Assembly: GCF_023343835.1 (NCBI RefSeq)
Contig: NC_064437.1
Location: forward strand, 16,859,501-16,923,500
DNA: 64,000 nt
Source of the DNA: Lagopus muta
Taxonomy: Eukaryota; Chordata; Aves; Galliformes; Phasianidae
Reading direction: 5' to 3'
Numbering within the stretch: the first letter of the stretch is position 1; every line of letters begins with the position of its first letter. A model generated the notes under the pieces. It did not search any database, was not told the DNA's origin, and saw only the letters and a program-made list of their open reading frames with translations. The translations under genes were made by a program, and so were the position numbers. Positions 26,201 through 39,400 of this stretch are shown one piece after another.

Positions 26201-29200
26201 CAGCTCCAAAGTACTAACTGTCAGATACTTTGCACTGCAAATGGAATTTTTGCTGACTATTTAGCAATAATGTCTGTGGTTATGACATCTGAGCCCTGCT
26301 GGGAGAACAATTCAGCTGGTTGGTCAGCCCAGGAGGGGGCTGTGTTGTCAGGTCCTGTGCTTCTTGCTGGGTGGCATAAAGCAGAGCACACCAGCAGCAC
26401 CACAGGCTGCTTAGCTGGCACTTGACTGAGACTGGCTGGCTCTCTGGGGTTTACATTCTCTCCCCTTTGCTTGCATCTGGGTTTCCTTAAAAGTAAGAAA
26501 ATGTGCAGAGATCCCCAAATATTTATTGTCTCAATGGACAGTACACAGTAGATGAAGCATAGCTAACCTTAAGCTGCTCATGTGTAAATAAAAATGATTA
26601 ATGTGATTGCAGAACAAGCAGCAAACTCATTCTTTCAGTTGTGTTTTTGCACTCTATAGTTAATACAAAATCATCTAACATAAGATGTATAACTTAGATT
26701 ATGGATCTTCCTTACTCCCACCTTTTTTAAAACTTCTACTGGAGTTTTAAAAGTACAGGGAACTCATGCTCTTAACATTTGAAAGGCAGGGAAATTGCCA
26801 CCTTGGGGTCTTCCAGAACAACGGATTTTTTCTTATGAGTTGCTGCCCTCTTTGCTCTTGGCAAAAATGCTGTGCACTGATGCAGATGGTGGTGTAACTA
26901 ATAACTAGGACCCGTAAAAGTCTTATCATCCAGCCAAATGTGCCTCTGCCATAATGGGCAATATTTTTCATAACCTGGTAGACGACGGAAAGGGTTGTGC
27001 AACTCTTCACTGTTTGGACGAGAGGCTGACAGGCAGCTGAGGAGTGAAACAGTGCATCACACCACATTTGGATGGCAGGAGTTGTCTAAAACAGATGATG
27101 TGGCTACTTTTCCTAAGGGTCTTTAATCTCATTTGTAAATCTGCAGATGCTTTTTGTTTCTTATTCACATTTTACTTCACTTTATATACTCTTCATTTAC
27201 CTTCTCACTTCTTATTCTTCTGACTTATTCAAAGTTTGTCATACCAAGTGGCAGGTCAGTGAAAAAGCTCAGTGAAAAAGCTCCCACTGAGTTGGAAGAA
27301 AATGTGTTTTGTCATTATTTTGATTTTGACTTTGAGAAGTTTGAGCTGGTAGAAGACAAGCTCTGCTCTTTCAAACCTTGGTGATGTGACAGTGGGCCAG
27401 TCACAACAGCTTATCCTGTTTCAACTCCTTCATCTACAAAATGACTGTAAGGATATGCACCTCTGCCAAGTTCTAGGAGAAGAAAGAACAGCATTATAAA
27501 TAAAACCAAAGCATTACTATGATCTATAGTGTAGATTTAGCATCCAGCATTAGTTGAAGTTTCTAACCCCAGGGAAGCATGGAGCTGCTGGCCATGTAAG
27601 CTGGAAAGTGAAAAGCTATCTGTCACTCTGGCAAATTGTGCATCCCAAGTGGATGTAGAAGAGAGAGCAATGGATAGAAAAGGCACTACATGCCATAGCA
27701 ATGGCAATGACTTTCAAGCAGAATTTGGTTATACTGTTATTACTGCTTGCTTTAAATTAAAATACATTAAATGCTGCCAGTAAACTGAGAGCTGGCAGCA
27801 TTGAGAAACACAGAGCTGCTGCTGAACATTCTGCAAGGCTAACTGCAGTTATTGAGGCACTTCCCATTGCAGCAAATGGACTGCAACACCCATTTTAAGA
27901 TATCGTGACAGTGCTATTAAGCTGAGGCGCATCTCAGATGTGCTGCTTCTCCTCATGAGATTGATGGGGATTCTGCTGTGCTTGCCACACTCCAGTGCAG
28001 AGCACTGCAGGGCATTCTGCATGTTGAGAAAGGTCAAAACAAGATTACATCAGCCTCTGAACCTAAAAACTCTGAACTCTTTGCTACCTATTAGGATGAA
28101 CGAAGAAAAGCTGTGTTTTGATGTGTGACATCCCAAAGAATTGCTTGAGGCAGACAAGAAAGTTACTGCTACTTAAAGGCAGGAGTGCTGTCTGTAAGCA
28201 GGATCTCTCAAAGCACGGAGCACAGCCTGCTCCAACAAGCTGCCTTCTAAACAGGAGCTAACCACACTGAATTGGCAGTAGATTTGGTAATGAGATGCTC
28301 ATCTCTACAGTCATTAAAATATTTCCATCTTTTTAATTGGTTAAAGAAAAGTCCATTGTTCACTGTAAGATATTACAGAAATAAATGGTGTTTAAAGAAA
28401 TGGAACATGGCCCAGTGTATGCTACCGGTAAATGTTACCTTGTACAATTCATAACCTGTAACTTGCTTTGTTGCAGCTTGTGGAGGAGTATGAGAACTGC
28501 TTTTGGCAGAACATCAAAATAAACCAGTGCAGCTGGGAAGAGGCTGCCCGTGCCACAAGCCTGCACTGTGCCCAGTTGTGCAGCTTCAGCTCACTAATTC
28601 AAAGATGGGTTATATAAGCTCTTGACCTGTGCTCATTTGTAAATATTACAACTTGCTTCAAGTCACTAACTGCCTGCTTGACTTCAAAAATATTTTTTCT
28701 TGCTTTGTTCTTTTTTTTCCCCTTGTATTAAGATGATATTCCAGACGTTGGCTTCTAATATCCTGGCTGTTATGTTATCGGCATTCATATTTAAAAAAAA
28801 AAAAGCAGAAAAAGGCAAAATATTTTATCTATTTACTCACATCTTCACCCATGCATGCTCATTATGATAACTCTGATACAGTACTTCTGTAAGCAGTAAT
28901 TTTCTTTTTATACCACATTAAATGAAGGGTGCCCAGAGCAAATGAAAGATGACTTGCGCTGATCTGGGAGAGCAAGGTGGTACACAATGAGCCTGGGACC
29001 AATCCTCTTAATGTCATGCTGATATTGATGATATACTTAAGTACTGCTTCTCTCTTTATAAGGATGTAGACTGGGGAAAGACAGTAAGGTGAAAGATGGC
29101 CATGGAGTGTGACTCAGGGGATAAGCATGTAACTAAAAGCTTGCTATATCTCAGCTATGGTCAGCATTGTGACTGCTAGGAATTTCTCCTGGCAGTTCTA

Positions 29201-30544
29201 CCAGGCTGTGAAAGCCAAATATATGTAAAGTTACTATTCCCCTGCTTTTCCTCTCACCTGAACAGAAGTACCATTGTGTAAATGTAACAGTTTCACAAAG
29301 GGGCTTCTGATTCTCTTCTTCTTGCTCTTTTCAGGAATGTTATTTTCTAGATTTTGTTAAAATCTTAGTGAAGGATGAATTAATACAGTATAAAATGTTT
29401 TTCAATTCAAGTCACAATTAGAATTTCTGCTGCTTCAATTGGTTTTGAGGTAAGTAAAAACCTCGACATACAACCTGTTTGCCTCATCTCCAAACTCTGT
29501 TTACTCTTGTGACATTTAATAAGGGTCCTATGTATCTAGAATTAAGAAGCCACATTCTGCAGCAAGTTCTATGTGCCTGAAATGCACCATTCAGGCAACA
29601 TTTTCAGCTTAATTAAAATCTGAATGCTTTTATTAACAAGCTATGACAACTACAAACTTAGAGAACAAAGCAGAAGATAACTCTTTTTCAGCTGTTTCCT
29701 TTCTGTGTCTTCTGCTAATGCAGGTTGCCCAAAGGTGTCTCTTCCATGCAGAGCCCAGCATCACTACTATATAAACTGTGCTACTCATCTTTCAATAGCT
29801 GGAAACAGGTGCTCCAAAAGGGCTCCAGTAACCTGCATTTCAGGATTATTACAGCTGTTGAGATGTAATGCTGTGATTTTAGTCACCATTCCTGCAAACT
29901 CTCTTAACAGAAGCCATTTTACAATGAAGTATGTTGTTGAAGCCAAATATTAATTTACAAAATCCAAAATTGACAATAGTAAATACAGAAATAAAACTGC
30001 ACTTGTCCTAAATTAAATGCAAAAGCTTGTCCTTCTTATTCTTGCTTCTCTATATTCTGCTGACAAGCTGTGGGTGGCTACCTAATCCATACTGCAAGGA
30101 AATGTGCTCCCTGAGTTCCCAGGCTGTATGACAAAAGAACCAATGACTGGGAGACTGGCCTGCTGGCTTCCCTTCTTCCCACTTCCCCATCTTTTGGATT
30201 AATCTGTGGGTCACTCGTAAACAATCATTTGCCCTTATACTTTGTCTTATCTGTTATTGACTCCTAACTCTTTTAGGAGGTAATTTCAAAGTTTCCCTTG
30301 TGGATGATCCAGTGTCCTTACTTCTTGGGAGATGCTATTTCCCTTCAGTGGACTTGGTGTCAAAATCCCTTCTGTCTAATGTGACTACTGAAATCGTCAA
30401 CCACTAAGAAGTGAAATACTTCCTTTGGAAGATGATGTCCAAATCTGCATTTAATCTATACATGTGTCATACTTCATACAAGCCTGTAAATGGGATAGAT
30501 ACTTGTGGCTTATTATTAAATCCTCATAGACACTGTATATGATG
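20248..30544. other. Intergenic, no gene seen
   Basis: About 10 kb of AT-rich single-copy sequence without recognisable genes or large repeats. Small features are a 29-bp direct duplication at 25775-25803/25804-25827 (GTTTGCACCATTAC words), a TATA/CATA-rich stretch at about 23795-23850, and a 13-bp repeat (CAGTGAAAAAGCT, two copies) near 27260. A hydrophobic minus-strand open frame (22661-22936) and an exon-like block (28481-28618) are listed as findings only. Confidence 0.5.
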
Positions 30545-30775
30545 GTATATGGGAACTGTTGATCACGGCCTGAACCTCTGATTGACCACCTGAGGCAAGC
30601 AATGAGTCAGCTGTGGGAGCACAGGTGAAGGTAATTCACCTGGGCTACTGGAAAGGGTGGAGCCTGGCTGCACCTCTCCTAGAGAGCTGACTTTAAGAGC
30701 TGACTATTATTGGGTAGGGTCTCTTTTTGGAGATTGTTCTTTGTGGAGTTTATTGTGAGTCTACAACATCGGTGG
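30545..30775 (+). repeat. Dispersed repeat, copy 1 (unnamed family)
   Basis: About 230 bp beginning GGGAACTGTTGATCACGG, with GATTGACCACCTGAGGCAAG and GTCTCTTTTTGGAGATTG later, and ending near GTGAGTCTACAACA. The same sequence, in reverse orientation and diverged, lies at 39172-39400. TTTAAGAG, a possible weak TATA, followed by the pyrimidine-rich stretch and the ~230-bp length would suit a solo LTR, but I cannot see matching terminal repeats or a target duplication. I therefore call it only an interspersed repeat. Confidence 0.8.
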
Positions 30776-33700
30776 GTGTTTTTCATTTATTATCTTTCCA
30801 CCATGATAATCCTGCCTATCTGTATGCCTATTGATTGTAGAGATGGTAATGAACTATTTTAGGATGATAATAAGTTTGGGTTGGTAGACTCCCCATTGTA
30901 TTTTTTACAGGTACTCTGATAGTCGCTAAACAATTGATAACAATCCTAATATGTATATACTTAGGCTGACTGTTCAGCTTGAGTTCAGTAAGGGAGCTTG
31001 CACTTCTCAGACAGCTCATGTGTCAGGCTGTCCCTACGTTCAGCAATGAAACAATTTTAGAAGTATTTTTCTGACCAAAATGGTTGGGAATGCCGAGAAC
31101 ACCACCACAGAGGAAGGAGACTGTAGCCAATCTGAATCTAGGCTTTCTTGAATATTTGGGGATTTTAAATATAACTTTTTAATGTTCCATAAAATAGGAG
31201 TTTTAATTAATTTCTACATGGAGTATTTTATTGTTGGAGATATTGAATTCAAAGGCATGATTGTCCTGTTAACAAAGAATCCCACTGTCACTATGACAAC
31301 TCTCAAGGTACTGCAGTGGTGAGAATAGAACCCTGAGTCTCTTCCTCTGCTACCATGCTGCTCTATGACCTGAAATGAATCAGTATGTCCAAAAATAAAA
31401 AAAAATACAATGATTACTACACGTATAATGGATTTTATGAAGGACTTATGAGAATTTTTACTGGTACCACATTTGTGATCTTTGGATGAAAGCTAATATT
31501 CAAGTACATTTGCTTCAAGAAAAATAAGGCCTCCTAACATATGAATGCTGTTAACTTGTTAATTCTGGTGAACTGTTACGAGGAAAATAGAGTGAAAATG
31601 ACTGAAAGGGGAGAGTGTAGAAGAGTATGGGTATTACTCCTGCAATTCTTGTTGGCTTTAAAGCTTTGCTACTGTAAAGCCGCATTATTAATGCATTGTC
31701 CAACTGAGTGCGGTCTTAACACAGCGCTGCATAGGGTGTCATATCTAATTCTGAAAGTGACAGTGTGAGGAAGCATGCTATGGGTAAGGAGTAAGTTAAG
31801 GAGCCGGGTGCTGTGATAGCCCTTTATTCTACAGTTTGCCAGTAATGAAAATATGTAGTCTCTGAACAAGAACGTGCTGTATACTGAAACTTTCCCTTTT
31901 CAGCTGAGCATGTAAGTCTGCTGTTTCTCTAGTGCTAAGAATATGCCTTTAGCTTTGTTAGATAATTAAAAGCTAGAGATTTAAGGCTTAGGTCTGGTGG
32001 TCTCTAAGCTTTAAGCCTGAAGATTGCCGCAACATTTTGAGATGTGAATACAGCTAAGAACAAAAAACAAATGCAGGCAATTGGTGTCTGGAAAGAAATA
32101 ACAATTCCCAGAGCCAAGAAGGAAGTTGAGAGATATGTAAACAGAGTCTCTACAGCTCTTAGGATCGTGTTTGTGTAGAGCCCTGTTTTGTACAGCAGTG
32201 CGAGTCTGTAATGGGAGGGAGCTACATTGCCTCAGGTTGGGTTGGAGCTGTGAGATACCTCGCGCCTCTGAACGTGCTGCTCATCCGCGAGTGGGGTCAG
32301 TAGCCTTGCCTCCTTCCCCAGCCAGCGAGCTCACATGCCCCAAAGCCAAGGCTTAACTCTGCCTGCCCCTGTGCAAAAGGTGGAGAAATGCTACTACTCC
32401 TGCACTCAAGTCCCCCTGAAAACCTGCGTCAGGAGCACAGCATACTAATGTTTTGATTGCTTATCATATGACAGCAATTTCTTAGACACTCGGTGCTTAT
32501 AATGGCTGTAAATTTTGCCCTTTTAATATCATTTTTTACATCTACTATGTCACCACATCAGGCAGCAAGCATTATATCAGACTGATATCTGAAATGAAAA
32601 ATAAGTAAATGCTATAGACATGTAAATTTGCCATAAAGAAGATTGCTACAATCTAAATCTTGAAGACACTGGACTATACAACTGGTTGTATTTGTTGAAG
32701 TTGCTGCTATTCATGAATGAAGTTGAGATGAGCGGTGGTGGTTATTCACAAAATGCAAATATCTTCTTTAAGGGTTTAGATATTGCAAAAAGTTAATGAT
32801 ATATTAAGTCACAAGTGGGCAGAAATTTTCTGAGGTTTACCAGCAGACAGTTAATAATGCAATGTGACAGGCTGCTCTTGTTCTCCAGCTACATCAGCAG
32901 TCCTAAATGACAGCAGACTACACAGAAGATTACTCTCAAAATTATAAAGTACTTTAGTTATTGGAAAGTCAAATGCAAGGGCTGTTTTAGTTAGTTTGTT
33001 TTTTAATGGCATCCATTCTGGAGGTGTAATGAACTTAACAGTATTACTTCAGACCTACTAACTTGTTGCCCTTCTATCCAGCACCTGTTTTCAGATTCTC
33101 AGAATCAGCTGATGTGCCTTTTACACATAACGTTTCTGAAACTGTTTGTCACATAAGAAAGAAAGCTGCATTCGTGTTATATGGTTGATAGGTAAATTAC
33201 CAATTTTAAATGGGAAATACCATTTAGGTGAGAGAGCAGTATTTGTGCCCTCAGAAACATTTGGAGTTTTCTATTATTTCCAAATTTCAAAGACAGGGAG
33301 GGTTAGACTTGACAAGGAAAATTACTAGGTCAGATTTGCCTGCTATGTATATGTACTGAATCTCCCACTAACACTATGAGAATCACAGTTCTGTGAAATT
33401 GATATGCTAAAAAGTATTTCAGATGAATAGATCTGAAAGAATAATTTTATCCAGAATATTTAATACAGAAAGATGTTTAAGTGATGCCAGCTAATCTGCT
33501 GCTAGGCAAATAAAGGACTGGGAAGAATGCATATAGCAAAGCAATTAAAAACCAGTCCAGTCTTACAATGTGTGACCTCAGCCTCATTTTGTTAAGAGTG
33601 TTTGTGGTTCTCAAAACCCAAAGGGAGAGGGGTGTAAGGGGAGCTTAAGAAAAGGCTGTGGGAGAGTTGAGTAAACACTACAGTATTCAGTATCTACTCT

Positions 33701-33940
33701 ATTTATGGTTGTATGGAGGTAATTGGCATCACTTTAGGTCTGCATGGCTGAAGCAGTTTGTGATCAGGATGTTACAGCCAAGAATCTCCCAAGTAATAGA
33801 GAAAATGGCCACTCGGGTAGTCCAATATGTATTTTATTACCTAATTTATCAGTTGAAAAACAAACAAACAAAAAAACCCACTTGTGTCTCTTCGGGCTGT
33901 TGTGAACTCTAATGTCTTGCTCAGAAAATCATTTTGGCTT
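30776..33940. other. Intergenic, no gene seen
   Basis: AT-rich single-copy sequence with a GC-richer patch at about 32160-32370. No domain-bearing frames or recognisable repeats. Confidence 0.5.
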
Positions 33941-34123
33941 ACAGAATCACAGAATGGCCAGGGTTGGAAGGGACCTCAAGGATCGTGAAACTCCAACCCC
34001 CTGCCACACACAGGGCCACCAACCTCCATGTTTAATGCTAAACCAGGCTGCCTAGGGCCCCATCCAACCTGGCCTTGAATACCTCCAGGGACGGGGCATC
34101 CACAACCTCTCTGGGCAGCCTGG
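33941..34123 (-). mobile_element. CR1 3' end, minus strand
   Basis: Begins ACAGAATCACAGAATGGCC and GGTTGGAAGGGACCTCAAGG and runs to CTCTGGGCAGCCTGG, the reverse complement of a young-looking CR1 3' untranslated region. The copy is about 180 bp and 5'-truncated, and looks less diverged than the other copies in the window. Confidence 0.95.
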
Positions 34124-34261
34124 TTGTGGCTTACCCTTGGCTGTGGGTCATCTGCACCTCACTCACGTTGCAATAGTGAGTGCCACAGCAGTCAGACCCT
34201 TTGAGTGACACTGTGGGGTAATTTCCTGGCTTTGATCAAATAAATGCTTTAGCAGAATTCA

Positions 34262-34798
34262 TTTTAAAGGCCATCATGATTCAATGTGACACACTGTACT
34301 GCTCTAGTCTGCACTGGTGTAACCTCACCTTGGGCACTGCATGTGGTTCTGGGTGCTGCAATATAAGAACATAAAACTATTGCAGAGTCCAAAGGAGCCC
34401 TATGAAGATAGGGAAAGGTCTGGAGGCTAAGACATATGAGGAATGGCTGAGGTCCCCGGGTTTGCTCAGCCCAGAGCAGAGGAAGCTGAGGGGAGGCCTC
34501 ATGGTGGCTGCAACTCCTGGGCAGTGCTGAGCTCTGCTCTCTGGTGACAGTGACAGGACCAAAGGGAACCACATGGAGCAGTGTCAGGAGAGGGTGTTAG
34601 AAAAAGGTTTTCATCAAAGAATGGTTGGTGTGGAACAGGCTGGTCATGGCCTCAAAGCTGCTGGAGTTCAAGAAGTGTTTGGACAGCGTGCTCAGACATA
34701 GGGTTTGGGTGTTCCTGTCCCAGGTCTTGGTGCAGCCAGGAGTTGGATTCAATGGTTCTTGTGAATCCCTTCCAACCTGGGATGTTCTATGATTCTAA
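34262..34798 (+). mobile_element. CR1 fragment with 3' end, plus strand
   Basis: About 540 bp in sense orientation. It includes CAGCCCAGAGCAGAGGAAGC, GAGGGGAGGCCTCATGG, GAGCTCTGCTCTCTGGTGAC and the 3' terminus CCTTCCAACCTGGGATG then TTCTATGATTCTA. Deletions and substitutions relative to the family break the reading frame of the end of ORF2. With the copy at 33941-34123 it forms a pair with outward-facing 3' ends. Confidence 0.93.
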
Positions 34799-37700
34799 GG
34801 AACAAGTTCTGTCATCTATTTTTTTTTCCTTTCTAACTTACATCAAGGTTAGATACTTGACTTGCTCTGTTGTGACATATGTGCTTCTACATGACATCAA
34901 CGTAAAGCTTTTAACCAGGAATGATTTAATGGGCTCCAGTAGCTGGAAGAAAAAAAAAAAAAGCATTTATTTCATGGAAAAACAGTCAAGACTCTAAAAA
35001 CCACTCTATTCTCAACTGGGAAATGTACTGAATACCTGCATTTTTTTATTTATTTATTTATTTATTTATTTTTTATACTGTGAAAAGTCTTACTTTTAAG
35101 AATTCTGTGTTACCGCTTAGGAATGCGGCTCACACAAATATTGCCTGCTGGCTCTAATCCATGGACTCCCTTGCTGCCATTTTTAAAAATGGAGAAGCTA
35201 TTTTCAAATCTGCAGTATCTATGAAACTATTTGTCCAGTGATGAAAGAGTAAAGAGTATACAATTGCCAATGGTTTTGTTTGAAGTATTCAAATAATGTA
35301 GTTATGTAACTGTCATTATGTTAAGGTTTTTAATGATCTTAATTCCTCTTTTGTTAAAGTAAGGGTTGACCACCTCCATAGTTAGCAACGATGAAGTCGT
35401 TTTCCCCTTTAATAACTCTATATTTTATCAAGGAAATATTGCCTTCAATTTTAGGAATGGGTTATAGTTTTCAAAGCTTTCATATAGGTTAAGAGATTTC
35501 ATGTTCGGCGATTCTGACTCTGGAGGAATGCCTCTTTGAGGATTTCCTCACAAAGAGATGCCTGCTTTGAAGATTTTCGTTTTTAAAAACAGTCACATTT
35601 CTGGGTCTCTTCTTTGAAGATACTTTTCTTAAAGCATTTCCGTTTCACCAGTGTGAATAGTATCAGTCTGAAAATATTTTCTCCCTATGATATTCTTTTT
35701 GAAAATTCACATGTTCCTGTAGGAGTCTATAAAACAATCTCTATTAAATAAGCCCAGGAACCTAATATTGCTTCTATGTAAGGTGCAAAACGGTTTGGAG
35801 GAACTTGTGGAAGATGAGGTGTTGTGAGAGCGCGGTTTTGAAAAAGTGCTGCAAAAATAATTCCATTTTCTGACATCAAAGTGTAAAGTGGAAAGGTGAG
35901 CTCATATATCACTGGCATGACCTTTTAAAAATTACTGTGAGACACTTTTTACTCCTTTTAAATTGTAAAGAGTTCAGAGTTCAAGTTGTGGATTCCTGAA
36001 ATCAATAGGAAAATTCCCATTTCAGTCCAATTGTGCAAAGACCATTCTTGGAAATTGCTGTGAGATTTCTTTCTTTGTTTGAAAATGTATTGCTTTAATT
36101 TACTATGTTGCTGGGGATTTGGGCTCCTTTAATTTCTAATGTGAACATTCTGTTCATTTCTTTTTGTTAAAAAAAAAGTTTTACTTTTTTTCCCATCTTT
36201 TTACTAATTATAGTTACCATGTTTTAAATCTATGTGACCTCAGGCCTTGTACAGGCATGGGATCCTTGAAGATGTTACAGTAAGTGTTCTGTCTGACATT
36301 GGCCTGTGAGTTAAGAGGGTGATCAGAAAATATAGCTAAGCAGCCCATAAGCTTGTATCTATGCCTAATTTTGTGACACAAACTGTTAAGCAATTGCAGT
36401 TTATTTCTCAAGTATGCAATTATTTACTCAGGCTGTGACTTAAAGCTCTGGTGTGAGTCCACTCCTGTCAGCAGGAGTACAGACCTAGGCTGGCAAACCA
36501 CACATCAGCAAGGCAGCCGTTCTCAGTGCCTGTCAGTCACGGTACCCGTACAGTCATGGGAATGCTAGCTTTTCACAAACTACTAAATAATTTTGTTAAC
36601 ATATTCGGAAAGCAATCACTACTTTGGTGTAGGGATATTTCAGCTGGTTATCCTAGAATGCCCAGCCAGCCTTTAGAATGGCTGTCTATCTGTAATAACA
36701 GGGATCCATACATTTAATTAGATTGAGAAGCAGAGAACTTCCTAGCCTTTGCCTTATAACCTCACAGACATATCTTTGCTTTCAGAAAGAAATCATTCAT
36801 TTCACCTGTTCCGATGACAGAGCAAAGCGGTGGGAAGAAAGCTGCAGCCCTGCTTTTCCCATGACACAACCCTCGCGCTGCTACCAAGCAGCTGAGGCAA
36901 AGAACAAGTCACCTTCAGTGTATGAAAGACATATGCAATCATCACATATGTAACAAAAATTGATCTCCAGACCTAATGAAAGTAAATGGGCATGTGTTTA
37001 TAAACAGAAAAAGTGGTGGAAAAAGGTGTACCTGCTCTGGGAATAAATTTCCGGGTGGATATGCTATATAAACGAGAGAAAGGTGAGCAGGCAAATGATA
37101 ATCTAATTGCCAAAATCTGATCTTTTAATCTCTGTGAATGCTTAGTTAAGTGCAGTATGAACTGTCATGTTTTAGTATTTAAGACTGTAGAGAACAGTAA
37201 CACTCCTTGCCCTTCCAAAATAATCTGTCTTCTAGGAGAAATACTAGAAATAAAATGCTGGAAAATATCCTGTGGGACTTGGACCAGTAAGACAAGTTCT
37301 GACCTGAACTCAAAAAAATTACTTTTACTTAGGGTACAGCACTTGTAAGAATTACTTGAGTAGCTTTAAAACTTAGTTCAATAAAAGAAAGTAAATCAAC
37401 ACAGGCTGTTGGAAAGAAATGTTGATTAAGGACATTGTTTGCAGGAGTACAAAAAGATGAATAGCTACTAATAAATTTTAGGACTTTGCTCAAAGTCATC
37501 TAGGGAATTTATGAATTATGAAGTTGATAAGAACTGATTTAAGATAGAATGATTTGGTTGAATGCAACAAAAACTGGTAAATGGAACGATCAACCTTTCC
37601 AATAATATCCAGAGGAACAAATGTACTTAGCAACACCATTCACCCTTAATATAAGGAAAACAAAGAGATGATAGAGGTATCTAGTTTTGGTCATTCAGAC

Positions 37701-37984
37701 AAGTGAAAAGCTGTTATGTACAAGTATATCCAGCAGCAAAAGAAATAAAATTCTTCACAGGAGTCAATATGTATGTGCTTTAGGATTGACTGACAACATG
37801 ATATAGTCTCAAAAAAAGAATTTGTTGAAGTTCTGTGCCCAGATCCCTTGAGACTAAGGTGATACGAAATTAGCAGGTACACTCTTTGATACATGAATAA
37901 CTTATTACTTATCAATTATTACTAATAGATTACTACAAGAGTTTATATGAAGGTACAAGAAAAAATAGTGTATATTTTTACAGT
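34799..37984. other. Intergenic, no gene seen
   Basis: AT-rich single-copy sequence. A (TTTA)n microsatellite lies at 35041-35075 and a short poly-A at about 34951-34964. No gene was recognised. Confidence 0.5.
35041..35075 (+). repeat. (TTTA)n microsatellite
   Basis: T7 followed by about seven ATTT units, ending in T6. Confidence 0.97.
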
Positions 37985-38785
37985 AGAGGGAGGTCACTTG
38001 TAGCATACCACTGGGACCTCTGCTGTTCAGCATATTCTTAAATGATCTGGAAAAAGGAGTGATTATGGTGGTGACCAAGTTTGCTGATGATGCTGAATTA
38101 TTCATGGTAATAAAAACAAAAGCTGACTGTGAAGAATTGTGGAAAGCTCTCATGATAATCTGTGACTGAATGATAAAATGGCAAGTGAAATTCTGTCCTG
38201 AAAAATGGAAGTAATACGCAGGGGAGGAAAAAAAAAAAAGCTAAACTATACATGCAAAATGCTGGAATCTAAAATGAGTGACTACCACACAGGAAAGAGC
38301 TTAAGTTCTGCGAAAATATCAGCTCATTGTTTAGCAGCACTCAAATGTGGAATTCAGATTGGCTTTATCAGTAAAATAATAGAAAAACAAATACAACAAA
38401 AAATATTAATCTATATAAAAGCATTTGGTTTGTAATGAATAATGAGGACCATCACAAACTTCTAGAGTAGAATTAGGAAGGGTGTAGATTAAGGTAAGAT
38501 AAATTATTGAAAATATGGAATGACTTCCAATAAAGGAGAAGTTAAATTTACAAAGACTCTCAGTGTAAAACTGAAGGTGGTATGTGCATTCATGAATGGT
38601 ACGGTTAGGATAAGAGAGAAAACTACCCATCTATTTTGTTAAGAAAACTAGTAATGGATAACAGAGGAAATTATCAGGCAGCAAGCTCGAAACAAGCAGT
38701 GAGAAATATGTTTTACATAGTGTTCAATTAAATTATGCTACTTGCTGTTCTCAATGTTGTGAATGCCAAGAGGTATTCAGATAAA
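37985..38785 (+). mobile_element. Old CR1/Jockey-type LINE fragment
   Basis: The translated plus strand shows a decayed non-LTR reverse transcriptase. LLFSIFLNDLEKG is followed at 38080-38091 by FADD, the catalytic aspartate pair, then KTKADCEELWKAL. Another frame carries LNYTCKMLESKM and further on KISAHCLAALKCG, matching the order of conserved words after the FADD box in CR1-like elements of birds and reptiles. A weaker match to the 3' part of ORF2 (GTTCAATTAAATTATG then GTTGTGAATGCCAAGAGG) continues to about 38785. Several stops and frame changes show it is inactive. It is clearly older and more diverged than the other CR1 copies here. Confidence 0.82.
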
Positions 38786-39171
38786 TGCTTGTAAGAGATA
38801 TCCTCTGCAAATACAGATGCTGTTCTTTCCTCAGCAACTCCAAACTCAGCACTGAATTTGAGACAAGGTTCTTGAGACAGTATCTCTGTATGCTTCCTAA
38901 TTCCTACAGTCTTTCACTAAGCATATACCACTAACCACTGAATTGCTGCAGGACTACTCATTATTCACTGCTCTTGAAATAAAAAGGAAACAATCAGTGA
39001 AAGAAACATTCAAATAGTGACCAGAGGAAATTATTTTGGAAAATACATTACTGCAGGAGTGTGTATAATCAACGAGTATACAGATGTATAATCAATAAGT
39101 ATACAGAGAAGTTAGGCTGGAAAGCTTATTGCGTTAGAGAGGGATAATTAGAAATGAATGGAAAGCTTCCC
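38786..39171. other. Intergenic, no gene seen
   Basis: AT-rich sequence. A 23-bp direct duplication (TGTATAATCAAYRAGTATACAGA) lies at 39062-39084/39085-39107. Confidence 0.6.
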
Positions 39172-39400
39172 CTTATCCTGGACTCACAGAAGAAGACTCC
39201 AAGAGGAGCAATCTCGAGAAAGAGACCCTTCTTCCATGGCAGTCAGACCTTAAGTGGGGTCTAGGAGAGCTGCAGCCAGGCTCCCCCCCTTCCAGCAGCA
39301 CAGGTTAATCGCCTTCACCTGTGCTCCTGCGGCTGACTCAGTGCTTGCCTCAGGTGATCAATCAGAGGCTCAGGCTGTCATTCAGTAGTTCCCATACAGA
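39172..39400 (-). repeat. Dispersed repeat, copy 2 (inverted)
   Basis: Read on the minus strand this is a diverged copy of 30545-30775. It shares GATCACCTGAGGCAAGC, GAGCACAGGTGAAGG, GGAGCCTGGCTGCA and the GGGTCTCTTT/GAGATTG block, and ends with GTGAGTC. The copy is ~229 bp and in opposite orientation to copy 1, so the two are independent insertions rather than the two ends of one element. Confidence 0.8.

Noticed and set aside
30545..39400. The inverted repeat pair as the two long terminal repeats of one provirus
   Set aside because: LTRs of one element must be in the same orientation and flank gag/pol-like sequence. Here they are inverted and the interior has only CR1-type elements.
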